Below are positions 23,133-32,472 of a stretch of DNA of 40,273 bases, piece after piece. The stretch is from Candidatus Thorarchaeota archaeon. Its GTDB lineage: Archaea > Asgardarchaeota > Thorarchaeia > Thorarchaeales > Thorarchaeaceae. The translations under genes and the position numbers were made by a program. The notes under the pieces were generated by a model. That model saw only the letters and a list, made by a program, of their open reading frames with translations. It was not told the DNA's origin and did no database searches. Location: contig JAEORN010000167.1 of assembly GCA_016840825.1 (NCBI GenBank), positions 1-40,273 of the forward strand. The letters run 5' to 3'. Numbering within the stretch: the stretch's first letter is position 1; each line of letters begins with the position of its first letter.

Positions 23133-24878
23133 TTATGGCTTTCTCTTCATGTAGAGGAATGTTATTACCACACCTACAATGAGGGCACCTGCACTAATTC
23201 CGACAACAAGAAGGAGATCTACGCCACCGCCAGGAGTAGTTTCTCCGCCGAATTCAGAATCATACATGAATATCATGGTGCGTGGATTGAATGAAGTGAA
23301 TGGACCACCAGGTGGGGTCGTGAAGTTCACCCATTCTGCTCTCATAGCATGTGTGTCATCAGACAAGTAGAGTGGTATGTAAGGCTTGTATTCTAGAATA
23401 TCTGCCTGAACTGCAGCAGCAGCATCTACCACTTCTGATGGAGTAGCACCCATTAGGGCATCAAGATCATCGTCAACACTAGCTACGTTTAGACCATAGC
23501 AGTTGTCACCCCAATCAACTATGTTGTCAGAGTGGCATCTCCACCATACATGATCTGGTACAGGCGTTAAGCCATGGCTCATCTCATATGCAATGAAGGC
23601 ACGAGGCTCTTGGTATATTCCATCATACATAGGACCGTCGTCCATCACGACAACTGAACAATCGATTCCAATATCAGCCAGCTGCAATTTGATTCCAGTA
23701 CCTGTAGCGACACTGATATCATCCCATGATAGCACCCAAAGATCGAATTCTAATCCATCGAAGAAACCATCATCGTCTGCATCATCATAGGTTGCATTAA
23801 GTAAATCAATAGCTGCTTGGATGTCTTGAGCTGGGAATGCACCATCTGGATCGTAATATCCAGGATGGAACTCAGCAGCAATAGAGCTGTTTGTTGGAGT
23901 ACCAAAGCCCAATCGTCCGATATTCACCAGTTCTTGACGGTCGATAGCTAGAGCAACTGCGTCTCTAACATCTGGGTCATCGAATGGTGCAACAGTCATA
24001 TTGAATCCTAGGACATAGTCCCACTGTGATACAACACCAGTAACTAGTTGCAGTTCTGGAGCATTCAGAATCGTATTCACATATGAACCAAACACTTCGT
24101 AACGCTCAGTGTCAGCAGTGCCTTGCCTCATTGCAAGAATACGAGCATCCTGTCCTAGAACTATATCGATTCTTACTTTCTCAATGTTTGGTAGTTGTCC
24201 GATATAGGGATTATCTGGTCCCCACCAATCATCATTTCTTTCCATCTCGATATACTCTTCAGCGACTCTCTCGACAAATTTGAATGGTCCTGAGCCAACA
24301 TGAGCAGTCATATTATCAGGATCATCCCATCGTGAATCATCAGCTGCAATACCTTCTCTGATATGCTTTGGTAAAATATACATTGAACCCAAGTTATCTA
24401 CAGCAAAGGCAAACGGCTCATCAAATTCTACAGTGACTACCTGTCCACTTGATGTAATGGAAGTAGTATGCTGGAGAAGCGACCAGTAGTTCGCATCAGC
24501 GGGAGCATTCTTGTGGTGATTGAAGGTAAAGACAATGTCTGCTGGTGTCAGAGGAGTTCCGTCATGCCAAGTAACGCCTTCTCTAATTGTGAAGGTGAGT
24601 GTTTCACCATCAGCTGATACACTCCAGTCCTCGGCTAGCCACGGAATCTTCTCGAGGTTGTCGTCATACGAGATAAGTGTGTCATATATCAGCATGTCAT
24701 ACCAAGTTGAACGAGCACTCCGAGCGAAAATCGGATTCTGTTCTCCAACGTCAGAAGGATATGCCATGACAAATTCCATGACAGCTGGTTCCTGAGCATA
24801 GACAACAGGAGCGCCCATTATTGGCATGAACAAAAGTACTGCTATGATGATATATGCCGCCTTTTTTGTCCGTTTCAT
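23133..24878 (-). CDS. oppA: Oligopeptide ABC transporter substrate-binding protein (SBP family 5), membrane anchored
   Basis: 581 residues. It has a signal peptide (about 1-29, ending PVVYAQ) and a family 5 solute-binding fold with the hallmark LAEDWSVSADGETLTFTIREGVTWHDGTPLTPADIVF, abbreviated by TFTIREGVTWHDG. A DADDDGFFDG loop near 370 looks like a calcium site. A C-terminal membrane helix (about 555-575) ends in YMKRKP, the usual archaeal way to hold binding proteins at the cell surface. ATG 24878 is chosen with GGAGGA 10 bases upstream; TTG 24896 would overlap that site. The terminator at 23091-23123 follows. Such proteins capture peptides outside the membrane for OppBCDF. Confidence 0.92.
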   Translation of the reverse strand: MKRTKKAAYIIIAVLLFMPIMGAPVVYAQEPAVMEFVMAYPSDVGEQNPIFARSARSTWYDMLIYDTLISYDDNLEKIPWLAEDWSVSADGETLTFTIREGVTWHDGTPLTPADIVFTFNHHKNAPADANYWSLLQHTTSITSSGQVVTVEFDEPFAFAVDNLGSMYILPKHIREGIAADDSRWDDPDNMTAHVGSGPFKFVERVAEEYIEMERNDDWWGPDNPYIGQLPNIEKVRIDIVLGQDARILAMRQGTADTERYEVFGSYVNTILNAPELQLVTGVVSQWDYVLGFNMTVAPFDDPDVRDAVALAIDRQELVNIGRLGFGTPTNSSIAAEFHPGYYDPDGAFPAQDIQAAIDLLNATYDDADDDGFFDGLEFDLWVLSWDDISVATGTGIKLQLADIGIDCSVVVMDDGPMYDGIYQEPRAFIAYEMSHGLTPVPDHVWWRCHSDNIVDWGDNCYGLNVASVDDDLDALMGATPSEVVDAAAAVQADILEYKPYIPLYLSDDTHAMRAEWVNFTTPPGGPFTSFNPRTMIFMYDSEFGGETTPGGGVDLLLVVGISAGALIVGVVITFLYMKRKP

Positions 24879-25032
24879 AAAATCTCTGTCCTCCAATATG
24901 GATCACAGAACAACGAATTGAACCTGACCCTTATTGTGCGTCCTAACTTTTTAAGAAGAAATACTTCTCCTTAAGCGTAATTTGTTATACAATCTACTAC
25001 TTTAAGCATTCGCATCAGAGTAGTCTTAGAAA

Positions 25033-25797
25033 CTAAAATCCTCTTTCCTTTAACATCTGGAAGCACTTGCTGTTAAGTGAAACCAAGCGAGTTAGTGCTC
25101 TTCCAGAAAGCTCTGTATCCTCAATCCTATGAGAGAGTGGATTTTCAAGAATTAACATTCTCTCATTATTCGATTCTTCATTAGTAAATAGAATTACACA
25201 GGTTCTTACGAATACTCTTTCTCCTATCTCGATTGAAACTGGACTATCAGATTCGGTCATATTCTGAACAAGAGATATCGCTCTTAGCCATCCATCGGTT
25301 ATTCTTTTCTCATCAGATAATTTCTCATGTCGACGAATGCCAGAAGGAGACCTGGGAACCAATAGAGATGCTGTTGAGCGATACGGGGAATCAACATTAT
25401 ACAAATCATTTGCCAGTTTGATAGATTCTTCTTGCAGATGCTCCCTTGATTCTAAAAGATTAATGAGAAACTCATGCAACCCGCTCATTTCTGGATTCTC
25501 ATTAAAAATCTCTGGAGTGTCTATCGTTTCAACATGTGGATATCGTGGCCTCCAAAGGAGTAATTGTTCATTTCTATCTTCGACATAGGGATATAGGATC
25601 TCGTCGATCATACTTTGTGCAATTACCTGAGCTTCAGAATCAATGAAATGGACCCTTCGATATGGATGCAAGAATAGTTTTGATATGTTGTAGCCTTCTA
25701 CGGGTTCTCTCTTTATGACACCTCGTTTTCTAGCATTTCTAGATGCAAAAGAGTCAAGCTTGATTGTGTCAAACTCATACCCCACTAGAACCTTCAT
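25033..25797 (-). CDS. Hypothetical soluble protein
   Basis: 254 residues, with no signal peptide, membrane segment or recognised motif. The N-terminal half includes YNISKLFLHPYRRVHFID and an aromatic stretch, LLWRPRYPHVETID. The middle is helical and acidic. The C-terminal part is strand-rich (IEIGERVFVRTCVILFTNEE). CTTTATTTAGG around 25835-25845 on the minus strand may be its TATA box. It lies between the peptide importer and the M3 peptidase on the same strand, but each appears to have its own promoter, so a link to peptide use is not shown. Confidence 0.5.
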   Translation of the reverse strand: MKVLVGYEFDTIKLDSFASRNARKRGVIKREPVEGYNISKLFLHPYRRVHFIDSEAQVIAQSMIDEILYPYVEDRNEQLLLWRPRYPHVETIDTPEIFNENPEMSGLHEFLINLLESREHLQEESIKLANDLYNVDSPYRSTASLLVPRSPSGIRRHEKLSDEKRITDGWLRAISLVQNMTESDSPVSIEIGERVFVRTCVILFTNEESNNERMLILENPLSHRIEDTELSGRALTRLVSLNSKCFQMLKERGF

Positions 25798-25876
25798 CTT
25801 TTGGCACCAACTTGTTAGCTATTCAGGTCGTTCCTAAATAAAGAATTATACTTCATTTCTAGAAACAAGATGGAGA

Positions 25877-25898
25877 GTGATAGGTAGCAACCTATCAC
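25877..25898 (-). terminator. Hairpin terminator after the M3 peptidase gene
   Basis: GTGATAGGT and ACCTATCAC form a perfect 9-bp stem with a 4-base loop, 9 bases past the peptidase stop. On the minus strand a T-rich stretch (TCTCCATCTTGTTTCT) follows. Confidence 0.55.
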
Positions 25899-25906
25899 AT
25901 CTCAGT

Positions 25907-27688
25907 TTAGAGAGTTTCCTTGAACATCTCTACGAATTCTGTGAATTGGTCGATACCCTTCTGCCAGAAATCTTCCTTTGTGATATCGAAGCCAATCTCT
26001 GCAGCTAGCTCTCGTGGACTCTTGCTAGATCCTGCTGCGAGCAGGTTCTTTAGTTTTGGAACGAACTCCTTGCCCTGTTCCTTGTAGAGTCTGTACATCG
26101 CGAACACAAATAGCTGTGCGTACACGTATGGATAGTTGTAGTAACGGTAGTTTGGAATATAGAAGTGAAGTTTCATCGTCCACCACCACTTATCCTCTGG
26201 AATCCACTCTACTGCATCACCAAATATCCTATCTCTTGATTCAAGCCATAGCTTTGAGATAGCCTCTCCATCCAACAACTTATTCTTTTCAATTGCTTCA
26301 TAGATAGAGGTTTCAAAGAAGACTCGAGCGGAAACTTGGTAGGCTGCGGCTACGAACTCATCGAGAACGATCGCTAGTACTTCCTGCCTTCCTTCGTTGG
26401 TTTCAATGGTTGACAAAAGTTTCTCAGTCAGCAGTAGTTCACCAAAGATTGAACCTGTTTCGGCAACGCAGCTGCCAATCTCGTAGTTTGACGGCTTCTG
26501 TGCTCTTGTACCTAGGTATGCATGCATCGCATGGCCCAACTCATGAGCAGAGGTATAAATGTCTCCCATTCTTTCGTTGTAGCTTTGAAGGATGTACGCA
26601 CTCTTACCGTTGAACCATGTTGAACAGAAAGCTCCTGATCTCTTACCGGTACGAACCTCTGCATCGAAGTGTCGCTTCGCATACATCTCGTCCATCCAGA
26701 TGCCAACTTCATCATCGAAGTCCATATACGAATCAACTACAAGTTTCCTAGCATTTGCCCAAGACCACTTTTTATCGGGGATATTTGGTAATGGAGCTGG
26801 AAGGTCCCAATTTCCAAGGATATCCAATCCCATGACTTTTGCCTTAAGCTTCAGATAGTCCTGAACTGTACCAACGTTCTTCTGAATGGCACTCATCAAC
26901 GCTTGAATAGTTTCTTCGTCGACATCATTGTCTATTAGACTCTGAGTCATAGCACTCGGCCATTTTCTGAGCTTTGTCATCTGCACGTGATCAGAACAGA
27001 CAGCTTTGATTGCGGATGACCATAGCTGATGGTCTTCGCCTAGTTTGCCAAAAACGACTTCCATTGATCGCCTTCTAATATCCCTGTCAGGACTCTGATA
27101 TAATCCAGTAATCTCTCCATAGGACATTTCTTTCATCTCTCCCTCGATCTCAATTTTGAAGGTTCGAGAAGACAGCCAATCATTGAAGAGATCCCACCAA
27201 GCTTGAATACCATTCCTATCCTTGGTGATAATTGCTTGTTCGACTTCTTCACTCAAGAAGTGGGGGATCCTTCTTACAATTCCCTCAAGATAGTGCTTAT
27301 ACTCAGAAACATCCTCATGACTAACAATCTCTGGTTTTTCGGAGAGGAGTTTTCCAAGCTCAAGATCAACAAACGCAAGGTTTTGACCAAGAAGCATGTA
27401 CGAGTGTTGTGACCTGTCATAGAGCTTCTTATTGACATCAATGGTGTTGTCAGCCGAATAGGCAAGGTTTGCATATTTGAATGCCCCTTCATATCGAAGC
27501 CTCAAAGCATCGATTGTTTCAAGAAGTTCTTTGACATCATTAGCATCAAAATCCTTGATTCTACCGCGATATTTCTCTCGAAGTTCCTCTGATTCCTTGA
27601 CAGCAGCGCTCATTCGCTCTTCAATCCATCCAGGATCATCGAACTCCACCAATTGCGCTAGATCCCACTTCATTTCATCAACGGTCAT
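25907..27688 (-). CDS. pepF: M3-family oligoendopeptidase (PepF-type)
   Basis: 593 residues, cytoplasmic. The zinc site is HELGH (382-386) in IYTSAHELGHAMHAYLG, with the third ligand Glu410 in VAETGSIFGE, a spacing that fits M3 peptidases. Upstream GAFCSTWFNGKSAYIL matches the substrate-binding strand of PepF. The C-terminal PNYRYYNYPYVYAQLFVFAMY carries the tyrosine-rich loop that holds peptide ends. Known members cleave peptides of roughly 6-20 residues. Its location next to a peptide importer suggests that it digests imported peptides. Start ATG 27688. Confidence 0.92.
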   Translation of the reverse strand: MTVDEMKWDLAQLVEFDDPGWIEERMSAAVKESEELREKYRGRIKDFDANDVKELLETIDALRLRYEGAFKYANLAYSADNTIDVNKKLYDRSQHSYMLLGQNLAFVDLELGKLLSEKPEIVSHEDVSEYKHYLEGIVRRIPHFLSEEVEQAIITKDRNGIQAWWDLFNDWLSSRTFKIEIEGEMKEMSYGEITGLYQSPDRDIRRRSMEVVFGKLGEDHQLWSSAIKAVCSDHVQMTKLRKWPSAMTQSLIDNDVDEETIQALMSAIQKNVGTVQDYLKLKAKVMGLDILGNWDLPAPLPNIPDKKWSWANARKLVVDSYMDFDDEVGIWMDEMYAKRHFDAEVRTGKRSGAFCSTWFNGKSAYILQSYNERMGDIYTSAHELGHAMHAYLGTRAQKPSNYEIGSCVAETGSIFGELLLTEKLLSTIETNEGRQEVLAIVLDEFVAAAYQVSARVFFETSIYEAIEKNKLLDGEAISKLWLESRDRIFGDAVEWIPEDKWWWTMKLHFYIPNYRYYNYPYVYAQLFVFAMYRLYKEQGKEFVPKLKNLLAAGSSKSPRELAAEIGFDITKEDFWQKGIDQFTEFVEMFKETL

Positions 27689-27769
27689 TGTAAATCAACT
27701 ATTGTGAACCGCGATTAATCTCCTTATGAGTTCAACGTATTGGGTATAATTAAAGTTGAATAGGATTCA

Positions 27770-28378
27770 TTAGTCAGATAGGCTACGTCTTCTACTTCTC
27801 TTCCTACTTTTCTTTACACCGAACACTCCACCAATACAAACGACTGTTGAGATTCCAAGAACTATGAGGCCTACCCATACTATAGGTGATTCAATGCTTG
27901 CTGAAATCACAAAAGGACCAACGAAATTCTCAGGTGATAGGGCTTGGTAGAAATCCTCGAATGTTGCGTTCCTATAATTACCTGAGACCTCAATGGCAAA
28001 ATAACAATTCAGGCCATTAGTAGTTCCGCTCAGTAATAGCTCAGCCGAATAATTGGCAAATGATGTACCTGTTGCAAGAGGTGAGTTTGTGACCTGTTCT
28101 GCAGCGATAATTCTATAGTCTGAGCCATCTGCGTCCTCAAGATTCACAATCAGATAGAGACTTGTGATATTTACTTGTTGAAGTCCAGCAATAGTAGGAG
28201 CGACTCCGATTGATATGTTTACAGATTCAGTGAATGGAGCTGACCAAGGTGTCCCTGCTTCAATATTTACAGTTACTACAACACCATCATCAGAAAATGT
28301 GGCAGGCTCATATGCAACTGCTAGAACAGGTGATGGTAGTAGTAACATGAGCACCAAGGCAACAATTGGTCGTTTCAT
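27770..28378 (-). CDS. Secreted, C-terminally anchored protein of unknown function
   Basis: 202 residues. It has a signal peptide (about 1-21, ending SPVLAVA), a beta-rich extracellular domain of about 145 residues (VVVTVNIEAGTPWSAPF, VNISIGVAPT), one membrane helix (about 167-188) and a very basic cytoplasmic tail (KKSRKRSRRRSLSD). No family is recognised; the domain has the feel of an Ig-like or cohesin-like sandwich. ATG 28378 is chosen because GGAAGGAG lies 4 bases upstream. The ATG at 28402 would place that site inside the gene. Confidence 0.65.
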   Translation of the reverse strand: MKRPIVALVLMLLLPSPVLAVAYEPATFSDDGVVVTVNIEAGTPWSAPFTESVNISIGVAPTIAGLQQVNITSLYLIVNLEDADGSDYRIIAAEQVTNSPLATGTSFANYSAELLLSGTTNGLNCYFAIEVSGNYRNATFEDFYQALSPENFVGPFVISASIESPIVWVGLIVLGISTVVCIGGVFGVKKSRKRSRRRSLSD

Positions 28379-28439
28379 CTTTCTCCTTCCTATCGTCTTC
28401 ATGTAATTCTGCTTCTTAACTTTGTAGTTCTATGTAGTT

Positions 28440-30293
28440 CTATACGATTTCTTTAAGCCATTCTATTACTTTTGAATATGCTTGAATCTTATTAGAAAGC
28501 TTTGCCAATCCATGTCCTTCATCTGGAAATCTTAGTAGTTCAGCTTTCAGTCCTTTTTCTCTAACTTTTTCAAATATCTGAAGAGATTCAGAGAGGGGAA
28601 CTCTCTCATCATTGTCGCCTTGGATAATCATTAGGGGGCATAGGATTCTATCTACCTTGCGAATCGGACTAATTTCTTCTAATAGATCCCTGTCCTTCTC
28701 CAGACTTCCATATTCCGATTCGCGATGCTCTCTTCTCCACTTTGCTGTGTTTTCAAGGAAAGTAACGAAATTAGATATTCCTACAATATCAACTGCAGCT
28801 GCCCATAGATCAGGATATTCTGTTATCGCAGATAGGACTGCAAAACCTCCATAGCTGGCACCATAGATAACTATTCGATTGGCATCAATATTGGAATCAT
28901 TAAGCTTAATGTGCTGGTATAACCCTTCAATGTCCTTGATGGAATCCAGTCTTTTCTCAACATTATCCAAATCCATATACCGTTTGCCGTATCCTGTGCT
29001 TCCTCTGATATTTGGAGTAATGATAGCATATCCTGCTCCAATGTAGAATTGAATGACCGGATTGAATTCCGGACGAATTTGCGATTCGGGTCCTCCGTGA
29101 ATAATAAAAATAGCGGGCCAACCGTTCTCAGGTTTCTCTCCTTTTGGAAGATATCTAAAGTACGGAATAGTTAGTTCATCAAAGCTCACAAATGTATGCA
29201 GAGTTTCTGGTGAGAAGTGACTTGGATTCAAACCTGATATCTGTGAGTTTGTTGCTTTCCAAGTATTTATCGTTCTTGTATCGACTATCCAAATATTAGA
29301 TGACTCGATTGACGTACTAATTGAAACTGCAAGCTTTTGTCCATCGGGGGAGAGAGACATCCCTTTCGAAAAAGAACGTTGATCACCAGAGCGAATAACT
29401 CCTCGCATTGGCAGCCGTATTTCCGATATGTCTTGAGCAGATTCTTTGTCGAAGTATCCTCTGAAAACTCGATTATAACCCTCTTCATTAATTGCAAAGA
29501 AAAGATATTCTGAACCTTTTGAATAAGAGGTTGCTTCACACATTACCTTGAAATGACTTTCAATTTCATTATATGTATTGAATTCGCCATCAACTGAAAG
29601 AACGGCTAATCTTTTGAAGTTTGATCGGTGATCTGTGTTGACAAGGAAGGAGGAATGATCAAAGAATCGTATTGGTTGCCATCGTGTGTCGCGTTCATTG
29701 ATTGGCTCTGTCAATGCCCTAATACTTGAATCGTGCAAGTCCAATAAGAGAAGATTCTGTTTCGAATTTCCTTCCATCTTTTGAACCAACGCATATCTTC
29801 CATCATCAGAAGTTGCTTGTATTGACATGATTCCTTTGGTAGATTTGATTATCAGATCAGGCTCATTATTTTCAATAGGAATTCTATGTCTATAGATATC
29901 AAGTCTTGATTTATCCTCGATGTTTGCAATATAGTAAAGCCCATTTTTATCAACATGCGTTATTCTGTGCTTTGCCCTAAGATCTGAAGTTATCCATGAA
30001 AGATTTCCTTTTCTATCAACATGCCCAATTTGAAAATTCTCATTGCCACCTTGATCCTTTGAGAAGATGACTGTACCATCTGATAGATACCTAACCTCAG
30101 TGCATCGATCATCTTCGTATGTGATTCTGTCGGGCCAGATTACTCTTCCTTCATCTACCTCAGTTGTGTAAACCTGATAGTATCCTGGGGCATCATATAC
30201 GAAAGCAATCTTCGAATTATTAGGATGCCATGAAGGTCCCCCAGCTATCTCAGCTGCTAGGTAACGTTTTAGCAATGACTGTGCCAAGAACAT
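28440..30293 (-). CDS. S9-family (prolyl oligopeptidase / acylaminoacyl-type) serine peptidase
   Basis: 617 residues, no signal peptide. An N-terminal seven-bladed-propeller-type region (about 10-350) shows TolB-like repeats (SWHPNNSKIAFVYDAPG, SLSPDGQKLAVSIS). The C-terminal alpha/beta hydrolase has the oxyanion motif IIHGGPESQ, the nucleophile Ser480 in YGASYGGFAV, Asp562 in GDNDERVP and His594 in DEGHGL. This is the order and spacing of S9C enzymes, which remove residues or acyl-amino acids from short peptides. A TATA element 26 bases before ATG 30293 predicts a leaderless transcript. It is likely part of intracellular peptide breakdown with the M3 enzyme. Confidence 0.92.
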   Translation of the reverse strand: MFLAQSLLKRYLAAEIAGGPSWHPNNSKIAFVYDAPGYYQVYTTEVDEGRVIWPDRITYEDDRCTEVRYLSDGTVIFSKDQGGNENFQIGHVDRKGNLSWITSDLRAKHRITHVDKNGLYYIANIEDKSRLDIYRHRIPIENNEPDLIIKSTKGIMSIQATSDDGRYALVQKMEGNSKQNLLLLDLHDSSIRALTEPINERDTRWQPIRFFDHSSFLVNTDHRSNFKRLAVLSVDGEFNTYNEIESHFKVMCEATSYSKGSEYLFFAINEEGYNRVFRGYFDKESAQDISEIRLPMRGVIRSGDQRSFSKGMSLSPDGQKLAVSISTSIESSNIWIVDTRTINTWKATNSQISGLNPSHFSPETLHTFVSFDELTIPYFRYLPKGEKPENGWPAIFIIHGGPESQIRPEFNPVIQFYIGAGYAIITPNIRGSTGYGKRYMDLDNVEKRLDSIKDIEGLYQHIKLNDSNIDANRIVIYGASYGGFAVLSAITEYPDLWAAAVDIVGISNFVTFLENTAKWRREHRESEYGSLEKDRDLLEEISPIRKVDRILCPLMIIQGDNDERVPLSESLQIFEKVREKGLKAELLRFPDEGHGLAKLSNKIQAYSKVIEWLKEIV

Positions 30294-30311
30294 GAATTAA
30301 TTCCTGCAACC

Positions 30312-30325
30312 TCTATCTATAGATG
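30312..30325 (-). promoter_or_regulatory. Predicted TATA box of the S9 peptidase gene
   Basis: The minus strand reads CATCTATAGATAGA, centred 26 bases upstream of the ATG at 30293, so a leaderless message is expected. Confidence 0.35.
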
Positions 30326-30343
30326 TTTTTGTAAGGTTAGAAT

Positions 30344-30360
30344 GGTTAACTTCCTTAACC
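30344..30360 (-). terminator. Hairpin after the zinc-ribbon gene
   Basis: GGTTAA and TTAACC form a 6-bp stem around a 5-base loop, directly past the stop of the zinc-ribbon gene. A second TAACCTT copy next to it could compete for pairing. No long T-run follows, so its termination strength is uncertain. Confidence 0.35.
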
Positions 30361-30364
30361 TTCC

Positions 30365-30700
30365 TCAATGCAATCTTTGTTTAAACATTAGCTCGCCACA
30401 ATTTTCACATGTTTTGTTAGTCGCTTTTTGAACTGTCTTGCAATGAGGGCATGTACGCTCTCCCTTTCCTTTCTTATATGTTGCAGTAGCAGTTCTATTT
30501 CCACTTGGTAATCTTCTACCTGCTTTTCCATCACTAAACTTTATACTTGTACTGCCATCTGGATTTTGAATGGTTCTGTATGTTTCATGATCTACCTGAG
30601 TAATTGGGATTGCTTCTTGCTTTCTCAAGCTAGTACCACAAAAGGGACAAATATTGGCGTTATGACCGATATCTGATCCACACCTCTCGCATTGAGTCAT
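30365..30700 (-). CDS. Double zinc-ribbon protein
   Basis: 111 residues. The N-terminal ribbon has C4-x2-C7 and C18-x2-C21 (CERCGSDIG, CPFCGTSL). The C-terminal ribbon has C84-x2-C87 and C98-x2-C101 (CPHCKTVQ, CENCGEL). The linker holds YRTIQNPDGSTSIKFSDG and a basic Arg/Lys segment. Function unknown; such proteins usually mediate protein or nucleic-acid contacts. ATG 30700 is chosen, with GGTGG upstream. The frame extends further upstream only inside the TPR gene. The reading frame of the TPR gene ends 47 bases downstream of this start region, so the two genes are close and probably co-transcribed. Confidence 0.7.
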   Translation of the reverse strand: MTQCERCGSDIGHNANICPFCGTSLRKQEAIPITQVDHETYRTIQNPDGSTSIKFSDGKAGRRLPSGNRTATATYKKGKGERTCPHCKTVQKATNKTCENCGELMFKQRLH

Positions 30701-30746
30701 CTTGTTGCCACCAAATAAGAATCGATAGATTGCCTGATAAACATCA

Positions 30747-32339
30747 CTAAGATTCCATTGATGCAATCACACTCTTCGCGCGAGAAATGTATGCGGCAAC
30801 TTCTTCTGAAGTAATCTGTTGTTTTTCTGAATCATTTTCACTTATTGTATCTGCATGATCATACAATGATACAGTTGCTTTGAGAATAGCGATTCTTTCT
30901 TTGAGATTGCTGGCATCCTTCAAGAAGGGAGTGAGACCCCGTGCTTTTGATTCCTGCAAACATTCCTCCAGTATGCTATCTGCTTCATCAAACTCAGCTC
31001 GTTTAGTTTTCAATGCCGCCTTAACAACTAATCCCTGGAACTCTGTTAGCTTTGCATCCTCATCTCTTGCGTTCTGCAGTAGGGTTTCGATTTCCTCCTC
31101 TGCATTTTGATAATCCTCACAGAGAACCAAGTATTCGATTCTATTCAACCTGATGAGGTTCATCATCGTGGGATCTTCGAGATCTGTTATTCTCGAGAAA
31201 ACATCGTCAATTGTTATACCAAGATCAGCTAGTTCTCTTTTCTGTAATCGATATTCTATCTCGTAAAGATCGCATTGCGCAATGAGTCTATCATGACCAT
31301 CCTCTTCGGCTACTTTTCTTGAACGTACGAGCGCCCCATTGGCATTCTCAAAATCTCTAACAACCGTGTATAAATGGCTTAGATGACACAAAACATCCAT
31401 CAGTATCTCTTTGTTGTGGATGCTATCCTGAATTTCTATGCTTTCGACCATCAAAGCAATTGCCTTCTTTGGAGTCCCAGAGAACTCTTCGACTTTACCT
31501 TGAAGTGCCAATGCTGCGGCTTCCATAGGCCGAAATCCTTGATTCCTTGATAATCTTCTGCACTTCTCAAGCATACTTCTTGCAGTTTCTAGTTCTCCAG
31601 TCATTATGCTCAGGTCAGCATAGTCATAGGTGATGAAAGTCATCTCTTTTCCTTGAAGTCGTCGACTTTGAGTCAAGAGAAATTCGAGAAGCTTTCGAGC
31701 TCTAGGATAGAGTCCCAGAGCTATGTAAACTGCGCTTAGCTCAGAGAATCCTTGAAGGACATTCGATGTATCCCTTGCTTTCTCGTACAAATGGATGCAT
31801 TTCTTAAAGAGAGCAATTGCTTCTTGAAAATCACTCTTGCTATAGGCAATTTGCGCAAGGATGAAAGTTACCCTAGCTATACCAAGAAGATCTTGAGTTC
31901 TACACATTAGGGTCAAAGCATGTAGAGCAATAGTTTCAGCTCGTGAGGGATTGCCTTGCTTGTAAATGAGTGATGCAAGAAATGAATACGATGTTGCTTC
32001 AGCGTAGGTGTTTCCTTGCTGTTTCGCAGCGACTATTGCCTTTTTTACTAGATACTCTGATGAAGTATAATCACCCGTGCGCATACACTCTGCGATGATC
32101 ATGAATAGATGCGTAAATCCGGAAAGAAATGGCACCTTGATTTCCTTTGTCAATACCTTCCGAACTTTGTGTGCAGATGTCGGCCAATTAAGTCGATTGA
32201 ATACCCATATCATCGAGAATGACTTGATGTATCGTAATCTGAAGAGAATGGTTTGGAGAAACTTGAATGCTTGGTCTAACTTTTTCACGTTAGTATGGCA
32301 ATTCATTAGCATCTCAAGTAATGGTTTCTCATTTGCCAT
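30747..32339 (-). CDS. TPR-repeat solenoid protein
   Basis: About 530 residues, nearly all helical. Successive 34-40-residue units with the TPR signature (small residue at 8, Ala at 20, Pro near the end) run from about 90 to 480; examples are YAEATSYSFLASLIYKQGNPSRAETIALHAL (given by its ends YAEATSYSFL and AETIALHAL), ATVTFILAQIAYSKSDFQEAI-like and QGFSELSAVYIALGLYPRARKLL. There is no output domain and no signal peptide. It resembles the solenoid parts of MalT/Rap-type regulators and is probably a scaffold or peptide-responsive adaptor. ATG 32339 is used. GTG 32351 is also possible, but lies only 2 bases after GAGGAG. It is followed by the zinc-ribbon gene and diverges from the HTH gene. Confidence 0.8.
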   Translation of the reverse strand: MANEKPLLEMLMNCHTNVKKLDQAFKFLQTILFRLRYIKSFSMIWVFNRLNWPTSAHKVRKVLTKEIKVPFLSGFTHLFMIIAECMRTGDYTSSEYLVKKAIVAAKQQGNTYAEATSYSFLASLIYKQGNPSRAETIALHALTLMCRTQDLLGIARVTFILAQIAYSKSDFQEAIALFKKCIHLYEKARDTSNVLQGFSELSAVYIALGLYPRARKLLEFLLTQSRRLQGKEMTFITYDYADLSIMTGELETARSMLEKCRRLSRNQGFRPMEAAALALQGKVEEFSGTPKKAIALMVESIEIQDSIHNKEILMDVLCHLSHLYTVVRDFENANGALVRSRKVAEEDGHDRLIAQCDLYEIEYRLQKRELADLGITIDDVFSRITDLEDPTMMNLIRLNRIEYLVLCEDYQNAEEEIETLLQNARDEDAKLTEFQGLVVKAALKTKRAEFDEADSILEECLQESKARGLTPFLKDASNLKERIAILKATVSLYDHADTISENDSEKQQITSEEVAAYISRAKSVIASMES

Positions 32340-32435
32340 GTATGAACCCACTTCTCCTCAGGAGAGGCACTATTTCAGGTTTGTCAAAATTTGTATTATC
32401 AATTTGTGATAAACCACTAGGAGCGAAATGCATAT

Positions 32436-32471
32436 ATGTAAAGTGTACTATACGTTAAGTATACTTTACAT
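32436..32471 (+). promoter_or_regulatory. Dyad operator overlapping the HTH gene promoter
   Basis: ATGTAAAGTGTACT (32436-32449) and AGTATACTTTACAT (32458-32471) are inverted copies with one mismatch, separated by 8 bases. The half-site centres are about 22 bp apart, close to two DNA turns. The dyad begins inside the TATA-like CATATATG (32431-32438) and ends one base before the ATG at 32473, covering the probable transcription start. This layout is what an autorepressing HTH dimer or tetramer would use. Confidence 0.6.
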
Positions 32472-32472
32472 C

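Noticed and set aside
28422..28441. Tandem 10-bp repeat TGTAGTTCTA x2 next to the S9 gene stop
   Set aside because: Only two units; most likely a slippage duplication with no supported function.
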